The notes: generated by a model not told the origin, from the letters alone. A stretch of DNA of 64,000 nucleotides from [Mycobacterium] vasticus (GCF_020181595.1 NZ_CP084028.1:3959951-4023950); one strand, 5' to 3'. Positions 1-8,859 are shown, counted from the stretch's first letter. Program-made: numbers and translations.

Positions 1-374
1 CGGCCGGCCGGGAGTGGGGGCGGCGACTGCGGCCGGCGGACCACAACGGCGATGCACCCGAGGACGCCGACACCACCGATCAGCTGGTGGACATGCTCGA
101 CGAGTTGGGATTCGCACCCGAGCGCCTCGAACCCGACACCGCCGGGCAGGAGAGGCTCGGGTTGCGGCACTGCCCGTTCCTCGAACTGGCAGAGGAAGCC
201 ACCAACGTGGTCTGTCCGATCCACCTCGGTCTGATGCAGGGTGCCCTTGAATCGATTGACGCATCGATGACGGTGGATCGCCTCGACCCGTTCGCCCAAC
301 CCGATCTCTGTGTGGCACACCTGAAGTCGTCGTCGCTGTCGCAGGCCGATCCGGCAGACGGTGCCGTCGGATGA
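1..374 (+). CDS. Transcriptional regulator, C-terminal part (5' end outside window)
   Basis: The reading frame is open from the first base (codons in phase with base 3) to a TGA at 372-374, so only the C-terminal ~123 residues are present. The visible part carries the motif LRHCPFLELAEE followed by a second Cys/His pair in VVCPIHLGLMQGAL. This resembles the C-terminal effector region of ArsR/MarR-like actinobacterial regulators, whose N-terminal winged helix would lie upstream of the window. The two Cys/His patches suggest a metal- or redox-sensing site (inference). Its stop overlaps the start of the next gene (ATGA), so the two are probably cotranscribed. In M. tuberculosis the same order (regulator, membrane protein, cupin) is recalled as Rv2621c-Rv2619c. 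Confidence 0.7.
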   Translation, partial: AGREWGRRLRPADHNGDAPEDADTTDQLVDMLDELGFAPERLEPDTAGQERLGLRHCPFLELAEEATNVVCPIHLGLMQGALESIDASMTVDRLDPFAQPDLCVAHLKSSSLSQADPADGAVG

Positions 375-796
375 GCCTCGGGTCTGCCGTTGCCACCGCG
401 GCGACATTCCTGTGGCTGGGGATGGTCACCGCGATCTCGTTCATGGAAGCGCCGCTGAAGTTCCGTGCGCCCAACGCGACCATCCCGATCTGCCTGGGCA
501 TCGGCCGGCTGGTGTTTCGGGCCCTGAACACCGCCGAATTCATCCTGGCGGCCGCCATCGCAGCGTCGTTCGTCTCCACCCGGCCGACCACGCCCATCGC
601 GGTGACGTTCGCGATCGCGGTGATCATGCTGTTGGCCCAGGTGGTGGCGGTCCGGCCGCGGTTGGGTCGCCGTGCTGATCAGGTGCTGTCCGGGCTGGAG
701 GCGCCGCGCTCCCGCGCCCACTACGCCTATGTCGTCCTGGAAGTGATCAAGGTCGCCGCCCTGGTGCCATTGGGCATTCTGTTGTTGTCCCGCTGA
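371..796 (+). CDS. Four-helix membrane protein of unknown function
   Basis: This 141-residue protein has about four hydrophobic segments: near residues 5-25, 45-65, 72-95 and 120-140. A short charged stretch with the motif MEAPLKF follows the first helix. The shape and motif resemble small DUF4149-type integral membrane proteins, but no enzymatic residues are recognisable. Its ATG overlaps the stop of the preceding regulator by 4 bases, and the cupin gene follows 24 bases later, so the three look like one transcription unit. From the order it is probably the Rv2620c equivalent. The function is unknown; a role tied to whatever the upstream Cys-rich regulator senses is only inference. Confidence 0.75.
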   Translation: MSLGSAVATAATFLWLGMVTAISFMEAPLKFRAPNATIPICLGIGRLVFRALNTAEFILAAAIAASFVSTRPTTPIAVTFAIAVIMLLAQVVAVRPRLGRRADQVLSGLEAPRSRAHYAYVVLEVIKVAALVPLGILLLSR

Positions 797-819
797 GGTA
801 TCCACCGAAAGGAATCCCG

Positions 820-1158
820 ATGGAATCGACTTCTCTGAACGCGTTGGCTGACGAGAAGCTGGCCGAGGCGGCCGCTCACCACAGTGGGCGTGCGGCACAC
901 ACCGTCTACGGCGGCTCCGTGCATCACCTGCGCCAGACGCTCGTCGCGCTGAAATCCGGTCAGGCGCTGGCCGAGCACGACAGCCCGGGGGAGTCCACCT
1001 TGCAGGTGCTGCGTGGCCGGGTCCGCCTGACCGCCGGTGACGACGCCTGGGAGGGCTCCGCCGGTGAGATCGTCACGCTGCCGCGCACCCGGCACGCGCT
1101 GGAGTCGCTGGAGGACTCGGTGATCCTGCTGACCGTGGCCAAGAGCGCCTCACACTGA
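820..1158 (+). CDS. Small cupin-domain protein
   Basis: This 112-residue single-domain cupin carries the two half motifs: GQALAEHDSPGESTLQVLRG (residues ~47-66) and the second-half stretch GEIVTLPRTRHALESLEDS. It retains an His/Glu set (H in AEHDSP, E in GES, H in RHALES) that could bind a metal. The start ATG has a good Shine-Dalgarno, AAAGGA, about 7 bases upstream. It is third in the short operon with the regulator and membrane protein and 2 bases ahead of the nitronate monooxygenase GTG. Such small cupins are often dioxygenase-like or sensory; the substrate cannot be told from the sequence. Confidence 0.8.
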   Translation: MESTSLNALADEKLAEAAAHHSGRAAHTVYGGSVHHLRQTLVALKSGQALAEHDSPGESTLQVLRGRVRLTAGDDAWEGSAGEIVTLPRTRHALESLEDSVILLTVAKSASH

Positions 1159-1160
1159 CC

Positions 1161-2114
1161 GTGCCGCTGGCCACACCCTGGTCGTCGCGCGCCGGGCTGC
1201 GATTGCCGGTGCTCAACGCCCCGATGGGTGGCGTCGCCGGGGGACGGTTGGCCGCCGCGGTCACCGCTGCCGGCGGGCTGGGCATGATCGGCATGGGCAG
1301 CACCGCCACCGCAGCCACCCTGGCAGGCGAACTGGCGCACCTGGGAACCTCGTCTCGGTTCGGAATCGGTCTGGTGGACTGGGTGATTCGTAACCAGCCC
1401 GATCTGCTCGACGCCGCACTGGCGGCCCGGCCGACCCTGCTGTCGGTGAGTTTCGGCACCGACCTGTCCTGGGTGGACCGCGCGCACGGTGCCGGAATCC
1501 TGGCCGTCACCCAGGTCTATGACGCCCGGACCGCGCTGCGCGCCCAGGACGCCGGGGTCGACGTGTTGGTGGCCCGCGGCGCCGAGGGCGGCGGACATGG
1601 GGAGATGCGGCTGGCCACCCTGCCGCTGCTCGACGCCGTGCTCGACATCGCGACCGTGCCGGTGCTGGCAGCCGGTGGGATCGCCTCGTCGCGCAGCCTG
1701 GCCGCCGTATTGGCGGCCGGCGCCGCCGGTGCCTGGCTGGGCACCTGCCTGTCGGCCTGCCCCGAGGCGCTGACCGGCGACGGCGCCCGGCGTGCGCTGA
1801 TCTCCGCGGCCGGCACCGACACCGTCGCCACCCGGGTGTTCGACGTCGGTCAGCGGCTCGACTGGCCGGCGCGGTTCCCGTCGCGGGTGTTGGACAACGA
1901 CTTCGTGACGCGCTGGGCGGGCCGGGAAGACACCCTGGCCGATGATCCGGACGCCGCCTCGCAACTGGCCGCCGGGATCGCCGCCGAGGATCAGCGGGTG
2001 GCTCCGGTCGACGCCGGCCAGGGCGTGGGCATGGTCGTCGACAGCCGTCCGGTGGGGATTTTGCTTGAGGAGCTGTGCGCCGGGGCGGCGGAGTTACTGG
2101 CGCGCTGGGGGTAG
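1161..2114 (+). CDS. Nitronate monooxygenase-family FMN enzyme
   Basis: This 317-residue TIM-barrel flavoenzyme belongs to the nitronate monooxygenase (2-nitropropane dioxygenase) family. The N-terminal LNAPMGGVAGGRLAAAV and the glycine-rich GGLGMIGMGS form the FMN-binding beginning. ARGAEGGGHGEMR around residue 140 matches the conserved GxEGGGH region with the catalytic-region His, and VLAAGGIASSRSLAAVLAAG is the phosphate-binding strand. Members oxidise alkyl nitronates such as propionate-3-nitronate, using FMN and oxygen. The gene starts with GTG 2 bases after the cupin stop, which implies translational coupling. Many mycobacterial paralogues have no known substrate. Confidence 0.85.
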   Translation: MPLATPWSSRAGLRLPVLNAPMGGVAGGRLAAAVTAAGGLGMIGMGSTATAATLAGELAHLGTSSRFGIGLVDWVIRNQPDLLDAALAARPTLLSVSFGTDLSWVDRAHGAGILAVTQVYDARTALRAQDAGVDVLVARGAEGGGHGEMRLATLPLLDAVLDIATVPVLAAGGIASSRSLAAVLAAGAAGAWLGTCLSACPEALTGDGARRALISAAGTDTVATRVFDVGQRLDWPARFPSRVLDNDFVTRWAGREDTLADDPDAASQLAAGIAAEDQRVAPVDAGQGVGMVVDSRPVGILLEELCAGAAELLARWG

Positions 2115-2151
2115 CCGAGGGGCCTGCCAAAATTTCTATAAGACAAAACTC

Positions 2152-2203
2152 TTGACGGTAGAGCCGGTTCGTTCTAACGTACAAAATATTAGTCGTTAGA
2201 ACG
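2152..2203 (+). promoter_or_regulatory. Promoter with overlapping inverted-repeat operator for the DoxX-like gene
   Basis: TTGACG (2152-2157) and TAACGT (2175-2180) are spaced by 17 bases and form a recognisable -35/-10 pair. A perfect 10-base inverted repeat, CGTTCTAACG (2170-2179) and CGTTAGAACG (2194-2203), covers the -10 and the expected transcription start, with a 14-base AT-rich centre. This geometry fits a dimeric repressor site (TetR- or MarR-like, inferred). AGGAGGA (2204-2210) then provides a strong ribosome site for the ATG at 2215. No cognate regulator gene is adjacent, except possibly the partial regulator at the window start. Confidence 0.75.
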
Positions 2204-2214
2204 AGGAGGATGTC

Positions 2215-2670
2215 ATGAGTACCACCAATCGGGCGGGTTCACCCGCTGTCTCGGAGCGCTTGAAGGATCCGCTGTTCGAGGCGTTCTTCCTACTTCGCAC
2301 CCTGTTCACGGTCGCTCCGATCCTGTTCGGCGTGGACAAATTCTTCAATCTGCTGCCGCACGTGCCCGGCGCAACGGGATCGAGTCACTGGGACAAGTAC
2401 CTCGCCGGGTGGATCAACGACATTCTGCCGGGCAACGGCGACCAGGCCATGTACCTGATCGGCGTCATCGAGATCGTCGCCGGTGTGCTGGTTGCGGTCG
2501 CGCCACGCATCGGGGCCTGGGTGGTGGCGGCGTGGCTCGCCGGCATCATCTTCGACCTGCTCACGCTGTCCGGCTACTACGACGTCGCCCTGCGTGACTT
2601 CGGTCTACTGGTCTCCGCGGTCGTGCTGGCACGGCTGGCACAGGCCGTGCACGTCCGTCAGCTGACCTGA
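2215..2670 (+). CDS. DoxX-like membrane protein
   Basis: This 151-residue protein has four transmembrane segments (about residues 22-42, 78-97, 100-117 and 125-145). The overall pattern, with FGVDKFFNLLPH after helix 1 and an acidic/aromatic loop before helix 2, resembles the DoxX/DoxD-like family. Family members include quinone- or thiosulfate-linked oxidoreductase subunits and partners of superoxide dismutase in mycobacteria; the actual role here is not determined. The ATG is preceded by the strong SD AGGAGGA and its own operator-controlled promoter, so expression is probably inducible and independent of the upstream nitronate monooxygenase. From position it may correspond to Rv2617c (recalled synteny). 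Confidence 0.75.
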   Translation: MSTTNRAGSPAVSERLKDPLFEAFFLLRTLFTVAPILFGVDKFFNLLPHVPGATGSSHWDKYLAGWINDILPGNGDQAMYLIGVIEIVAGVLVAVAPRIGAWVVAAWLAGIIFDLLTLSGYYDVALRDFGLLVSAVVLARLAQAVHVRQLT

Positions 2671-2692
2671 CACCGCCACGACCCACCGGCTT

Positions 2693-2737
2693 GCGGCCGC
2701 GCCACGGCTGACCCCGACCTGTCCGTGGCGCGGCCGC
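2693..2737 (+). terminator. Strong GC-rich stem-loop after the DoxX-like gene
   Basis: A perfect 15-base inverted repeat, GCGGCCGCGCCACGG (2693-2707) with CCGTGGCGCGGCCGC (2723-2737), encloses a 15-base loop. It lies 22 bases past the stop codon. Only a weak U-rich tail follows (ATCTTGT), as is common for mycobacterial intrinsic terminators. Confidence 0.65.
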
Positions 2738-2747
2738 ATCTTGTCGG

Positions 2748-2765
2748 TCATGTCAACTCATGTCA
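2748..2765 (+). repeat. Helically phased direct repeat TCATGTCA upstream of the thioesterase
   Basis: TCATGTCA occurs at 2748-2755 and again at 2758-2765, a period of exactly 10 bases (one DNA turn). The pair sits about 50 bases before the GTG at 2818 and could bind a regulator on one DNA face (inference). Confidence 0.4.
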
Positions 2766-2817
2766 GTGAGGCCACCACCCTGCGCGGCGGTAGCAGCGGC
2801 AACGCTTAAATAGGGGG

Positions 2818-3441
2818 GTGCCACACGCCGGCGGCGGTTTCAATCCGCCCGAACCGACCGATAAGGGCGGGCCGGACTACGGCCGGTTCCTGGAGACCAT
2901 GCGCGCTCTGCAGGACCACGCCCGGGCCGCCAACGCCCCCGACGAGGTATTCAGCCGGGCTGCCGACGCAGTGCAGCAGGTCTGCGACCTGCTGGCGCCG
3001 TTCGACGCCGACGAATGGTCGTCGCCGTCGGGACGCCGGCTGGACCTGCCGATGCGCGGCAACCTGCTGCCGGTGCCGATGAAGCTGGAGCGGGAACGCT
3101 CGCAGGACGGGTCCGCCGACCGGCTGCGTGGCTGGGCCCGATTCCGGCGCTTCCACCTAGGGCGCAACGGGGCGGCGCACGGTGGGGCCATCGCGTTGCT
3201 GTTCGACTCGGTGCTGGGAACCGCGTCGTGGCTGCTCACCGGCGGGCCCTATCAGCGCACCGCCTACCTGCACATCAACTACCGCAACATCGTCCCGATC
3301 GAGCGGGAGCTGCAGATCGAGGCATGGGTCAGCCGCACCGAGGGCCGCAAGATCTTCGTCGAGACCCGGCTGTGCGACGGCGACACGCTGCTCACCGACG
3401 CCGAGGCCTTGTTCGTGGTGCTCAAACCCGGCCAGCCGTGA
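2818..3441 (+). CDS. PaaI-type hotdog thioesterase
   Basis: This 207-residue protein has a helical N-terminal ~75 residues and a C-terminal single hotdog domain. The domain is marked by GRNGAAHGGAIALLFDSVLG (residues ~118-137), the long hotdog helix with the HGG motif, and ends with the strands TAYLHINYRNIVPIE and EGRKIFVETRL. It probably hydrolyses an acyl-CoA thioester in the cytoplasm; the substrate is unknown. The GTG start is preceded by TTAAATAGGGGGG, so translation may be leaderless from a nearby -10-like TTAAAT (2806-2811) or use the G-rich tract. It lies between a terminator-like hairpin and thrS and appears monocistronic. Confidence 0.8.
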   Translation: MPHAGGGFNPPEPTDKGGPDYGRFLETMRALQDHARAANAPDEVFSRAADAVQQVCDLLAPFDADEWSSPSGRRLDLPMRGNLLPVPMKLERERSQDGSADRLRGWARFRRFHLGRNGAAHGGAIALLFDSVLGTASWLLTGGPYQRTAYLHINYRNIVPIERELQIEAWVSRTEGRKIFVETRLCDGDTLLTDAEALFVVLKPGQP

Positions 3442-3532
3442 GGTCGGCGTACTCCCGAGCGGCCGGCCGGATCAGCCCCGATAGCATGGCCGCAGACGTT
3501 TCGACACTTCACATCCCCTTGGAGACCACGCC

Positions 3533-5578
3533 ATGAGTGCGCCCGCACAGCCCGCCCCGATCCGGGTTCCTGCCGGCACCACTGCCGCCGACGCGGTGCG
3601 CGCAGCGGGTCTGCCCAGCCGGGGGGCGCCGGACGCGATCGTGGTGGTGCGTGACGGGTGCGGCAAACTGCGCGACCTGAGCTGGATTCCCGACACCGAC
3701 GCCGAGGCGGTTCCGGTGCCGGCCGACACCGACGACGGCCGCAGCGTCATCCGGCACTCGTGTGCCCACGTGCTCGCCCAGGCGGTCCAGGACCTGTTCC
3801 CGGCTGCCAAGCTCGGCATCGGCCCGCCGATCACCGACGGCTTCTACTACGACTTCGACGTGCCGGAGGCCTTCACCCCGGAGGATCTGGAAAAGCTCGA
3901 GAAGCGCATGCGCGCGATCATCAAGGACGGCCAGCTGTTCGCCCGCCGGGTCTATGAGTCCAAGGACGCCGCCCGCGCTGAGCTGGCCGGTGAGCCGTTC
4001 AAGCTGGAGCTCGTGGACGACAAGTCCGGTGACAGCGACATCATGGAAGTCGGTGGAGATGAGCTCACCGCCTACGACAACCTGAATCCCCGTACCCGGG
4101 AACGGATCTGGGGCGACCTGTGCCGTGGCCCGCATATCCCGACCACCCGGTTCATCCCGGCGTTCAAGCTCACCCGCTCCTCGGCTGCCTACTGGCGCGG
4201 TGATCAGAACAACGCAAGCCTGCAGCGCGTCTACGGCACCGCATGGGAATCGCAGGAGGCCTTGGACAGCCACCTCGAGCTGATCGAGGAGGCGCTGCGC
4301 CGCGACCACCGCAAACTCGGCGTCGAGCTGGACCTGTTCAGCTTCCCCGACGAGATCGGTTCGGGCCTACCGGTTTTCCACCCCAAGGGCGGCATCATCC
4401 GCCGGGAGCTGGAAGAGTACTCGCGGCGCAAGCACATCGAGGCCGGCTACCAGTTCGTCAACACCCCGCACATCACCAAGTCCGAGCTCTACGAGACGTC
4501 CGGCCACCTGGAGTGGTACCGCGAGGGCATGTACCCGGCGATGCACATCGACGCGGAGCTCGCCGAAGACGGCACCCTGCGCAAGCCCGGTCAGGATTAC
4601 TACCTCAAGCCGATGAACTGCCCCATGCACCACCTGATCTTCCGGTCGCGGGGGCGCTCCTACCGAGAACTTCCATTGCGGCTCTTCGAGTTCGGCAGCG
4701 TCTACCGCTACGAGCGTTCCGGTGTGATCCACGGGCTGACCCGGGTCCGCGGCATGACCCAGGACGACGCGCACATCTACTGCACGCGCGCCAACATGCG
4801 CGAGGAATTGACGTCGCTGCTGCGGTTCGTGCTCGACCTGCTGGCCGACTACGGCCTGGACGACTACTTCCTGGAGCTGTCCACCAAGGACCCGGAGAAG
4901 TACGTCGGCTCCGACGAGGTGTGGGAGGAGGCGACCGAGACGCTGCGCGAGGTCGCCGAAGCCTCCGGGCTGACCCTGGTTCCCGACCCCGGTGGCGCGG
5001 CGTTCTACGGGCCGAAGATCTCGGTGCAGGTCAAGGATGCCCTCGGGCGCAGCTGGCAGATGTCGACCATCCAGCTCGACTTCAACATGCCCGACCGCTT
5101 CGAGCTGGAGTACACCGCCAGTGATGGAACCCGGCAGCGGCCGGTGCTCATCCACCGGGCACTGTTCGGTTCGATCGAGCGGTTCTTCGGGGTGCTCACC
5201 GAGCACTACGCCGGCGCCTTCCCGGCCTGGCTGGCGCCGGTGCAGGTGGTCGGCATCCCGGTCGCCGACCAGCACGTGGGCTACCTGGAAGACGTTGCCG
5301 CGCAACTGCGCAGCCAGGGCGTGCGCGTCGAGGTGGACGCCAGCGACGACCGGATGCCCAAGAAGATCGTCAACCACACCAACCAGCGGGTGCCGTTCAT
5401 GCTGCTCGCCGGCGACCGGGACGTCGAGGCGGGCGCGGTGAGCTTCCGATTCGGCGACCGCACCCAGATCAACGGGGTGCCCCGAGATGAGGCGGTGGCG
5501 GCGATCACCGGCTGGATCGCGGCGCGGGACAACACCGCACCGACCGCCGACACGGTGAAGGCGGGCGGCAGCACGTGA
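3533..5578 (+). CDS. thrS: Threonyl-tRNA synthetase
   Basis: This 681-residue class II synthetase charges tRNA-Thr. An N-terminal TGS-like domain (residues ~8-64) is followed by the second additional editing domain with the HxxxH motif H75-S-C-A-H79 and a downstream CRGPH metal site. The catalytic core contains the zinc-binding Cys363 in MNCPMHH. A motif-2 loop (SVYRYERSG), a motif-3 region and a C-terminal anticodon-binding domain ending ~660 complete it. A TTGGAG ribosome site precedes the ATG. No T-box leader is visible in the 91 bases upstream. It heads the operon that continues into the phosphatidylinositol mannoside genes, with the next start overlapping its stop (GTGA). This thrS-HIT-pgsA-patA-pimA order is conserved in mycobacteria. 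Confidence 0.97.
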   Translation: MSAPAQPAPIRVPAGTTAADAVRAAGLPSRGAPDAIVVVRDGCGKLRDLSWIPDTDAEAVPVPADTDDGRSVIRHSCAHVLAQAVQDLFPAAKLGIGPPITDGFYYDFDVPEAFTPEDLEKLEKRMRAIIKDGQLFARRVYESKDAARAELAGEPFKLELVDDKSGDSDIMEVGGDELTAYDNLNPRTRERIWGDLCRGPHIPTTRFIPAFKLTRSSAAYWRGDQNNASLQRVYGTAWESQEALDSHLELIEEALRRDHRKLGVELDLFSFPDEIGSGLPVFHPKGGIIRRELEEYSRRKHIEAGYQFVNTPHITKSELYETSGHLEWYREGMYPAMHIDAELAEDGTLRKPGQDYYLKPMNCPMHHLIFRSRGRSYRELPLRLFEFGSVYRYERSGVIHGLTRVRGMTQDDAHIYCTRANMREELTSLLRFVLDLLADYGLDDYFLELSTKDPEKYVGSDEVWEEATETLREVAEASGLTLVPDPGGAAFYGPKISVQVKDALGRSWQMSTIQLDFNMPDRFELEYTASDGTRQRPVLIHRALFGSIERFFGVLTEHYAGAFPAWLAPVQVVGIPVADQHVGYLEDVAAQLRSQGVRVEVDASDDRMPKKIVNHTNQRVPFMLLAGDRDVEAGAVSFRFGDRTQINGVPRDEAVAAITGWIAARDNTAPTADTVKAGGST

Positions 5579-6135
5579 CCGCCGGCGAGGAGCAGTCGAT
5601 CGTGGACACCGGCGCCGGTGAGCCCGATCGCCTCGAGCGGCTCTGGACCCCCTACCGGATGACCTACCTGGCCGAGGGACCGCTGCAGCGCACCGGGTCC
5701 GCACGCTCCAGCCGGCCCTTCACCGACATCCCCACCATGTCCGACGAGGACGGGCTGGTGGTGGCCCGCGGCGAACACGTCTACGCGGTACTGAACCTCT
5801 ACCCGTACAACCCCGGCCATCTGATGGTGGTGCCCTACCGGCGATTCTCGGAGTTCGAAGACCTCACCGACGCCGAGGGCACCGAGTTGATGAAGTTCAT
5901 CCAGAAGTCGATTCGCGTCATCAAGTCGGTCTCCCACCCGCACGGGTTCAACGTCGGGCTGAACCTGGGCGAGTCGGCCGGCGGGTCGCTCGCCGAGCAC
6001 CTGCATGTACACGTGGTGCCGCGCTGGGGCGGCGACGCGAACTTCATCACGGTCGTCGGCGGGTCCAAGGTGATTCCGCAGCTGCTGCGCGACACCCGGC
6101 GGTTGCTCGCCGAGGAGTGGGCGAAACAGCAATGA
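5575..6135 (+). CDS. HIT-family diadenosine tetraphosphate phosphorylase-like protein
   Basis: This 186-residue histidine-triad protein has the signature H142-L-H144-V-H146-VV near its C-terminal third, preceded by a substrate-binding segment ending NLGESAGGS. The M. tuberculosis homologue (Rv2613c, by position) is known to phosphorolyse Ap4A, so nucleoside polyphosphate turnover is the likely role. The GTG start overlaps the thrS stop, and its own stop overlaps the pgsA start (ATGA), so it is translated in coupling with both. Linking an Ap4A phosphorylase to an aminoacyl-tRNA synthetase is functionally sensible, because synthetases generate Ap4A as a side product. Confidence 0.92.
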   Translation: MTAGEEQSIVDTGAGEPDRLERLWTPYRMTYLAEGPLQRTGSARSSRPFTDIPTMSDEDGLVVARGEHVYAVLNLYPYNPGHLMVVPYRRFSEFEDLTDAEGTELMKFIQKSIRVIKSVSHPHGFNVGLNLGESAGGSLAEHLHVHVVPRWGGDANFITVVGGSKVIPQLLRDTRRLLAEEWAKQQ

Positions 6136-6794
6136 GCCGGCTGCCGTTCCTGTCCCGGGCGACCTTCGCCGGTCTCACCACTCCGGTGGCGCGGGCGTTT
6201 CTGCGCGCCGGGCTCACCGCCGATATGGTCACGATCATCGGAACCGCCGGTGCGGTGCTCGCGGCGCTGACCCTGTTTCCCGCCGGGCATCTGTTCGCCG
6301 GCACCCTGATCGCCTGGTTCTTCGTGCACTTCGACATGGTCGACGGCGCGATGGCCCGCCAGACCGGCGGCGGCAGCGCTTTCGGCGCGGTGCTGGACGC
6401 CACCTGCGATCGGATCAGCGACGGTGCGGTGTTCTGCGGGCTGGCCTGGTGGGCGGCCTTCGGTCTGCACTGCCCGCCGCTGGTGGTTGCGACGTTGATC
6501 TGCCTTGTCACCTCGCAGGTGATCTCCTACATCAAGGCGCGCGCCGAGGCCAGCGGCCTGCGCGGCGACGGCGGCTACATCGAGCGCCCCGAGCGGCTGA
6601 TCATCGTGCTGGTGGGCGCCGGGCTGTCTGATCTGCCGGGCTTCCCGCTGCCGTGGGCGCTGCACGTGGCGATGTGGCTGCTGGCGGTGGCAAGCCTGAT
6701 CACCTGCGCCCAGCGCCTACACACCGTGCGGACTTCGCCGGGCGCGATGGAGCCGCTGCCTTCTGCCGACGCGCAGGGGAACACGGGATCGTGA
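6132..6794 (+). CDS. pgsA: Phosphatidylinositol phosphate synthase (CDP-alcohol phosphotransferase)
   Basis: This 220-residue integral membrane enzyme carries the full CDP-alcohol phosphotransferase signature: D68-x2-D71-G72-x2-A75-R76-x8-G85-x3-D89-x3-D93. It joins CDP-diacylglycerol to inositol phosphate to give phosphatidylinositol phosphate, the lipid base of PIM, LM and LAM. About six membrane helices are predicted. The start ATG at 6132 is chosen because it forms an ATGA overlap with the HIT gene; an upstream in-frame GTG at 6117 is less likely. It sits directly before the acyltransferase and PimA genes that act on its product, giving a pathway-ordered operon. Confidence 0.95.
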   Translation: MSRLPFLSRATFAGLTTPVARAFLRAGLTADMVTIIGTAGAVLAALTLFPAGHLFAGTLIAWFFVHFDMVDGAMARQTGGGSAFGAVLDATCDRISDGAVFCGLAWWAAFGLHCPPLVVATLICLVTSQVISYIKARAEASGLRGDGGYIERPERLIIVLVGAGLSDLPGFPLPWALHVAMWLLAVASLITCAQRLHTVRTSPGAMEPLPSADAQGNTGS

Positions 6795-7735
6795 CCTTCA
6801 TCCCGAGCGGTCTGCGCGTTCCCGGCCTGAGCCAGCTCGACGCCTGGGCCACCGACGCCGGTTTCGCCGCCGGCTGGATGATGGTCCGTGCTATGCCGGA
6901 GTTCTTCGCCCGCAACGCGTTCGATGCCGGTGCGTTGTATGCGGCGCGCGGTGGGGGACCGGAGCAGCTGCGCAAGAACCTGGCGCGGGTGCTGGGAGTG
7001 ACACCGGCGCAGGTGCCCTCGAAGCTGATGCGCGAGTCGCTGGCCTCCTACGGGCGGTACTGGCGTGAGGCGTTCCGGCTGCCCGCCATGGACCACGCGG
7101 CGGTGGCCGCCCGGGTCAACGAAACCGTCGTCGGTGCCGACAACGTCGACGCCGCGTTGGAGGCCGGTCGCGGGGCGGTGCTGGCGTTGCCGCACAGCGG
7201 CAACTGGGACATGGCTGGGGTATGGCTGGCCCAGACCCACGGCGGGTTCACCACGGTGGCCGAACGCCTCAAACCAGAGTCGCTCTACCGGCGTTTCCTG
7301 GCCTTCCGGGAAGGCCTCGGATTCGAGGTGCTGCCGCTCTCGGGTGGGCCCCGCCCGCCGTTCGAGGTGCTGGCCGAGCGGCTCACCGCGAACCGGCTGG
7401 TGTGCCTGATGGCCGACCGGGACCTGACCCGCAACGGTGTGCCGGTCGACTTCTTCGGCGAGGAGACTCGGCTGCCCGCCGGCCCCGCCAAACTGGCGAT
7501 CCAGACCGGGGCGGCGCTGCTGCCCACGCACACCTGGTTCGACGGCGATGGCTGGGGGCTGCGTATCGGCCCGCCGCTGGACTGCACCGGCGGTGACGTC
7601 GCGGCGATAACCCAGGCGCTGGCCGACACGTTCGCGGCCGGGATCGCGGCCCATCCGGCCGACTGGCACATGCTGCAGCCGCAGTGGGTCGCTGATCTCC
7701 CCGAGTCCCGACGGGCTCGGTTGAAGGAGAGCTGA
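6791..7735 (+). CDS. patA: Phosphatidylinositol mannoside acyltransferase (PatA-like)
   Basis: This 314-residue protein is of the lysophospholipid acyltransferase type, with catalytic H135-SGNW-D140 (HX4D). Later conserved blocks include LMADRDLTRNGVPVDFFGE, where the substrate-binding region of the HtrB/PatA family lies. In mycobacteria PatA transfers palmitate from acyl-CoA to the 6-position of the mannose on PIM1/PIM2 at the inner membrane face. The GTG at 6791 overlaps the pgsA stop (GTGA) and gives the usual length; an upstream in-frame start at 6653 lies inside pgsA and is discounted. The following pimA start overlaps its stop (TGATG). Family assignment is firm; the precise reaction is taken from the characterised homologue at this locus. 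Confidence 0.93.
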   Translation: MTFIPSGLRVPGLSQLDAWATDAGFAAGWMMVRAMPEFFARNAFDAGALYAARGGGPEQLRKNLARVLGVTPAQVPSKLMRESLASYGRYWREAFRLPAMDHAAVAARVNETVVGADNVDAALEAGRGAVLALPHSGNWDMAGVWLAQTHGGFTTVAERLKPESLYRRFLAFREGLGFEVLPLSGGPRPPFEVLAERLTANRLVCLMADRDLTRNGVPVDFFGEETRLPAGPAKLAIQTGAALLPTHTWFDGDGWGLRIGPPLDCTGGDVAAITQALADTFAAGIAAHPADWHMLQPQWVADLPESRRARLKES

Positions 7736-8859
7736 TGCGGATCGGCATGGTCTGCCCCTACTCGTTCGACGTGCCCGGCGGCGTGCAGGCGCACGTGCTG
7801 CAGCTCGCCGAGGTGCTGCGCAACCGCGGTCACGACATCAGCGTGCTGGCACCGGCATCGCCGCACGTCGAGCTGCCCGAGTACGTGGTGTCGGCGGGCA
7901 AGGCCGTGGCCATCCCCTACAACGGGTCGGTGGCCCGGCTGCAGTTCAGCCCGGCCGCGCACCGCAAGGTCAAAAAGTGGCTCAAGCGGGGCGATTTCGA
8001 TGTGCTGCACCTGCATGAACCCAACGCACCCAGTCTGTCGATGCTGGCGCTCAACATGGCTGAGGGCCCGATCGTGGCGACTTTTCACACCTCGACGACC
8101 AAATCGTTGACCCTGAGCATGGTGCAGGCGCTGCTGCGACCGATGCACGAGAAGATCATCGGCCGGATCGCGGTGTCGGATCTGGCCCGGCGCTGGCAGA
8201 TGGAGGCGCTCGGGTCCGACGCGGTGGAGATCCCCAACGGGGTCGACGTCGCCTCTTTCGCGTCCGCGCAGCTGCTGCCCGGGTATCCGCGGCCCGGCCG
8301 AACCGTGCTGTTTCTGGGCCGTTACGACGAACCGCGCAAGGGCATGGCGGTGTTGGTGGCCGCACTGCCGACTCTGGTCGCGAAGTTCCCCGACGTCGAG
8401 GTGTTGATCGTCGGTCGCGGCGACGAAGCCGAATTACGCAGCAATGCAGGGAAGTTGGCTTCGTGCCTTCGTTTTCTCGGGCAGGTCAAGGACGCTGAGA
8501 AGGCATCCGCGTTGCGCAGCGCCGACGTCTACTGCGCACCCAACACCGGTGGCGAGAGCTTCGGGATCGTGCTGGCCGAGGCGATGGCTGCCGGTACCGC
8601 GGTGGTCGCCAGCGACCTCGACGCGTTCCGCCGGGTGCTGCGCGACGGACAGGCGGGCCGGCTGGTGCCCGTCGACGACTCCGCGGCACTGGCAGCCGCA
8701 CTGATCGAGGTGCTCGACGACGACACATTGCGGGCGTCGTATGTCGCCGCCGGCTCCGAGGCGGTGCGGCGCTACGACTGGTCGGTGGTGGCCGACCAGA
8801 TCATGCGGGTCTACGAGACCGTCGCGGGCGTCGGCGGCAAGGTCACGGTGGGTGACTGA
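7735..8859 (+). CDS. pimA: Phosphatidyl-myo-inositol alpha-mannosyltransferase PimA
   Basis: This 374-residue GT4/GT-B glycosyltransferase transfers the first mannose from GDP-mannose to phosphatidylinositol. The N-terminal domain begins with MVCPYSFDVPGGVQAHV (glycine-rich acceptor loop). The C-terminal GDP-mannose domain has the EX7E motif with E274 and E282 in NTGGESFGIVLAEAM, the same numbering as the characterised mycobacterial PimA. The HLHEPNAPSL segment is also typical. Coupled starts (TGATG at both ends) tie it to patA and the next gene. It is essential in model mycobacteria (known for the family). Confidence 0.97.
   Translation: MRIGMVCPYSFDVPGGVQAHVLQLAEVLRNRGHDISVLAPASPHVELPEYVVSAGKAVAIPYNGSVARLQFSPAAHRKVKKWLKRGDFDVLHLHEPNAPSLSMLALNMAEGPIVATFHTSTTKSLTLSMVQALLRPMHEKIIGRIAVSDLARRWQMEALGSDAVEIPNGVDVASFASAQLLPGYPRPGRTVLFLGRYDEPRKGMAVLVAALPTLVAKFPDVEVLIVGRGDEAELRSNAGKLASCLRFLGQVKDAEKASALRSADVYCAPNTGGESFGIVLAEAMAAGTAVVASDLDAFRRVLRDGQAGRLVPVDDSAALAAALIEVLDDDTLRASYVAAGSEAVRRYDWSVVADQIMRVYETVAGVGGKVTVGD

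Noticed and set aside
3442..3532. T-box leader for thrS
   Set aside because: Only 91 bases with no T-box sequence or antiterminator structure visible.
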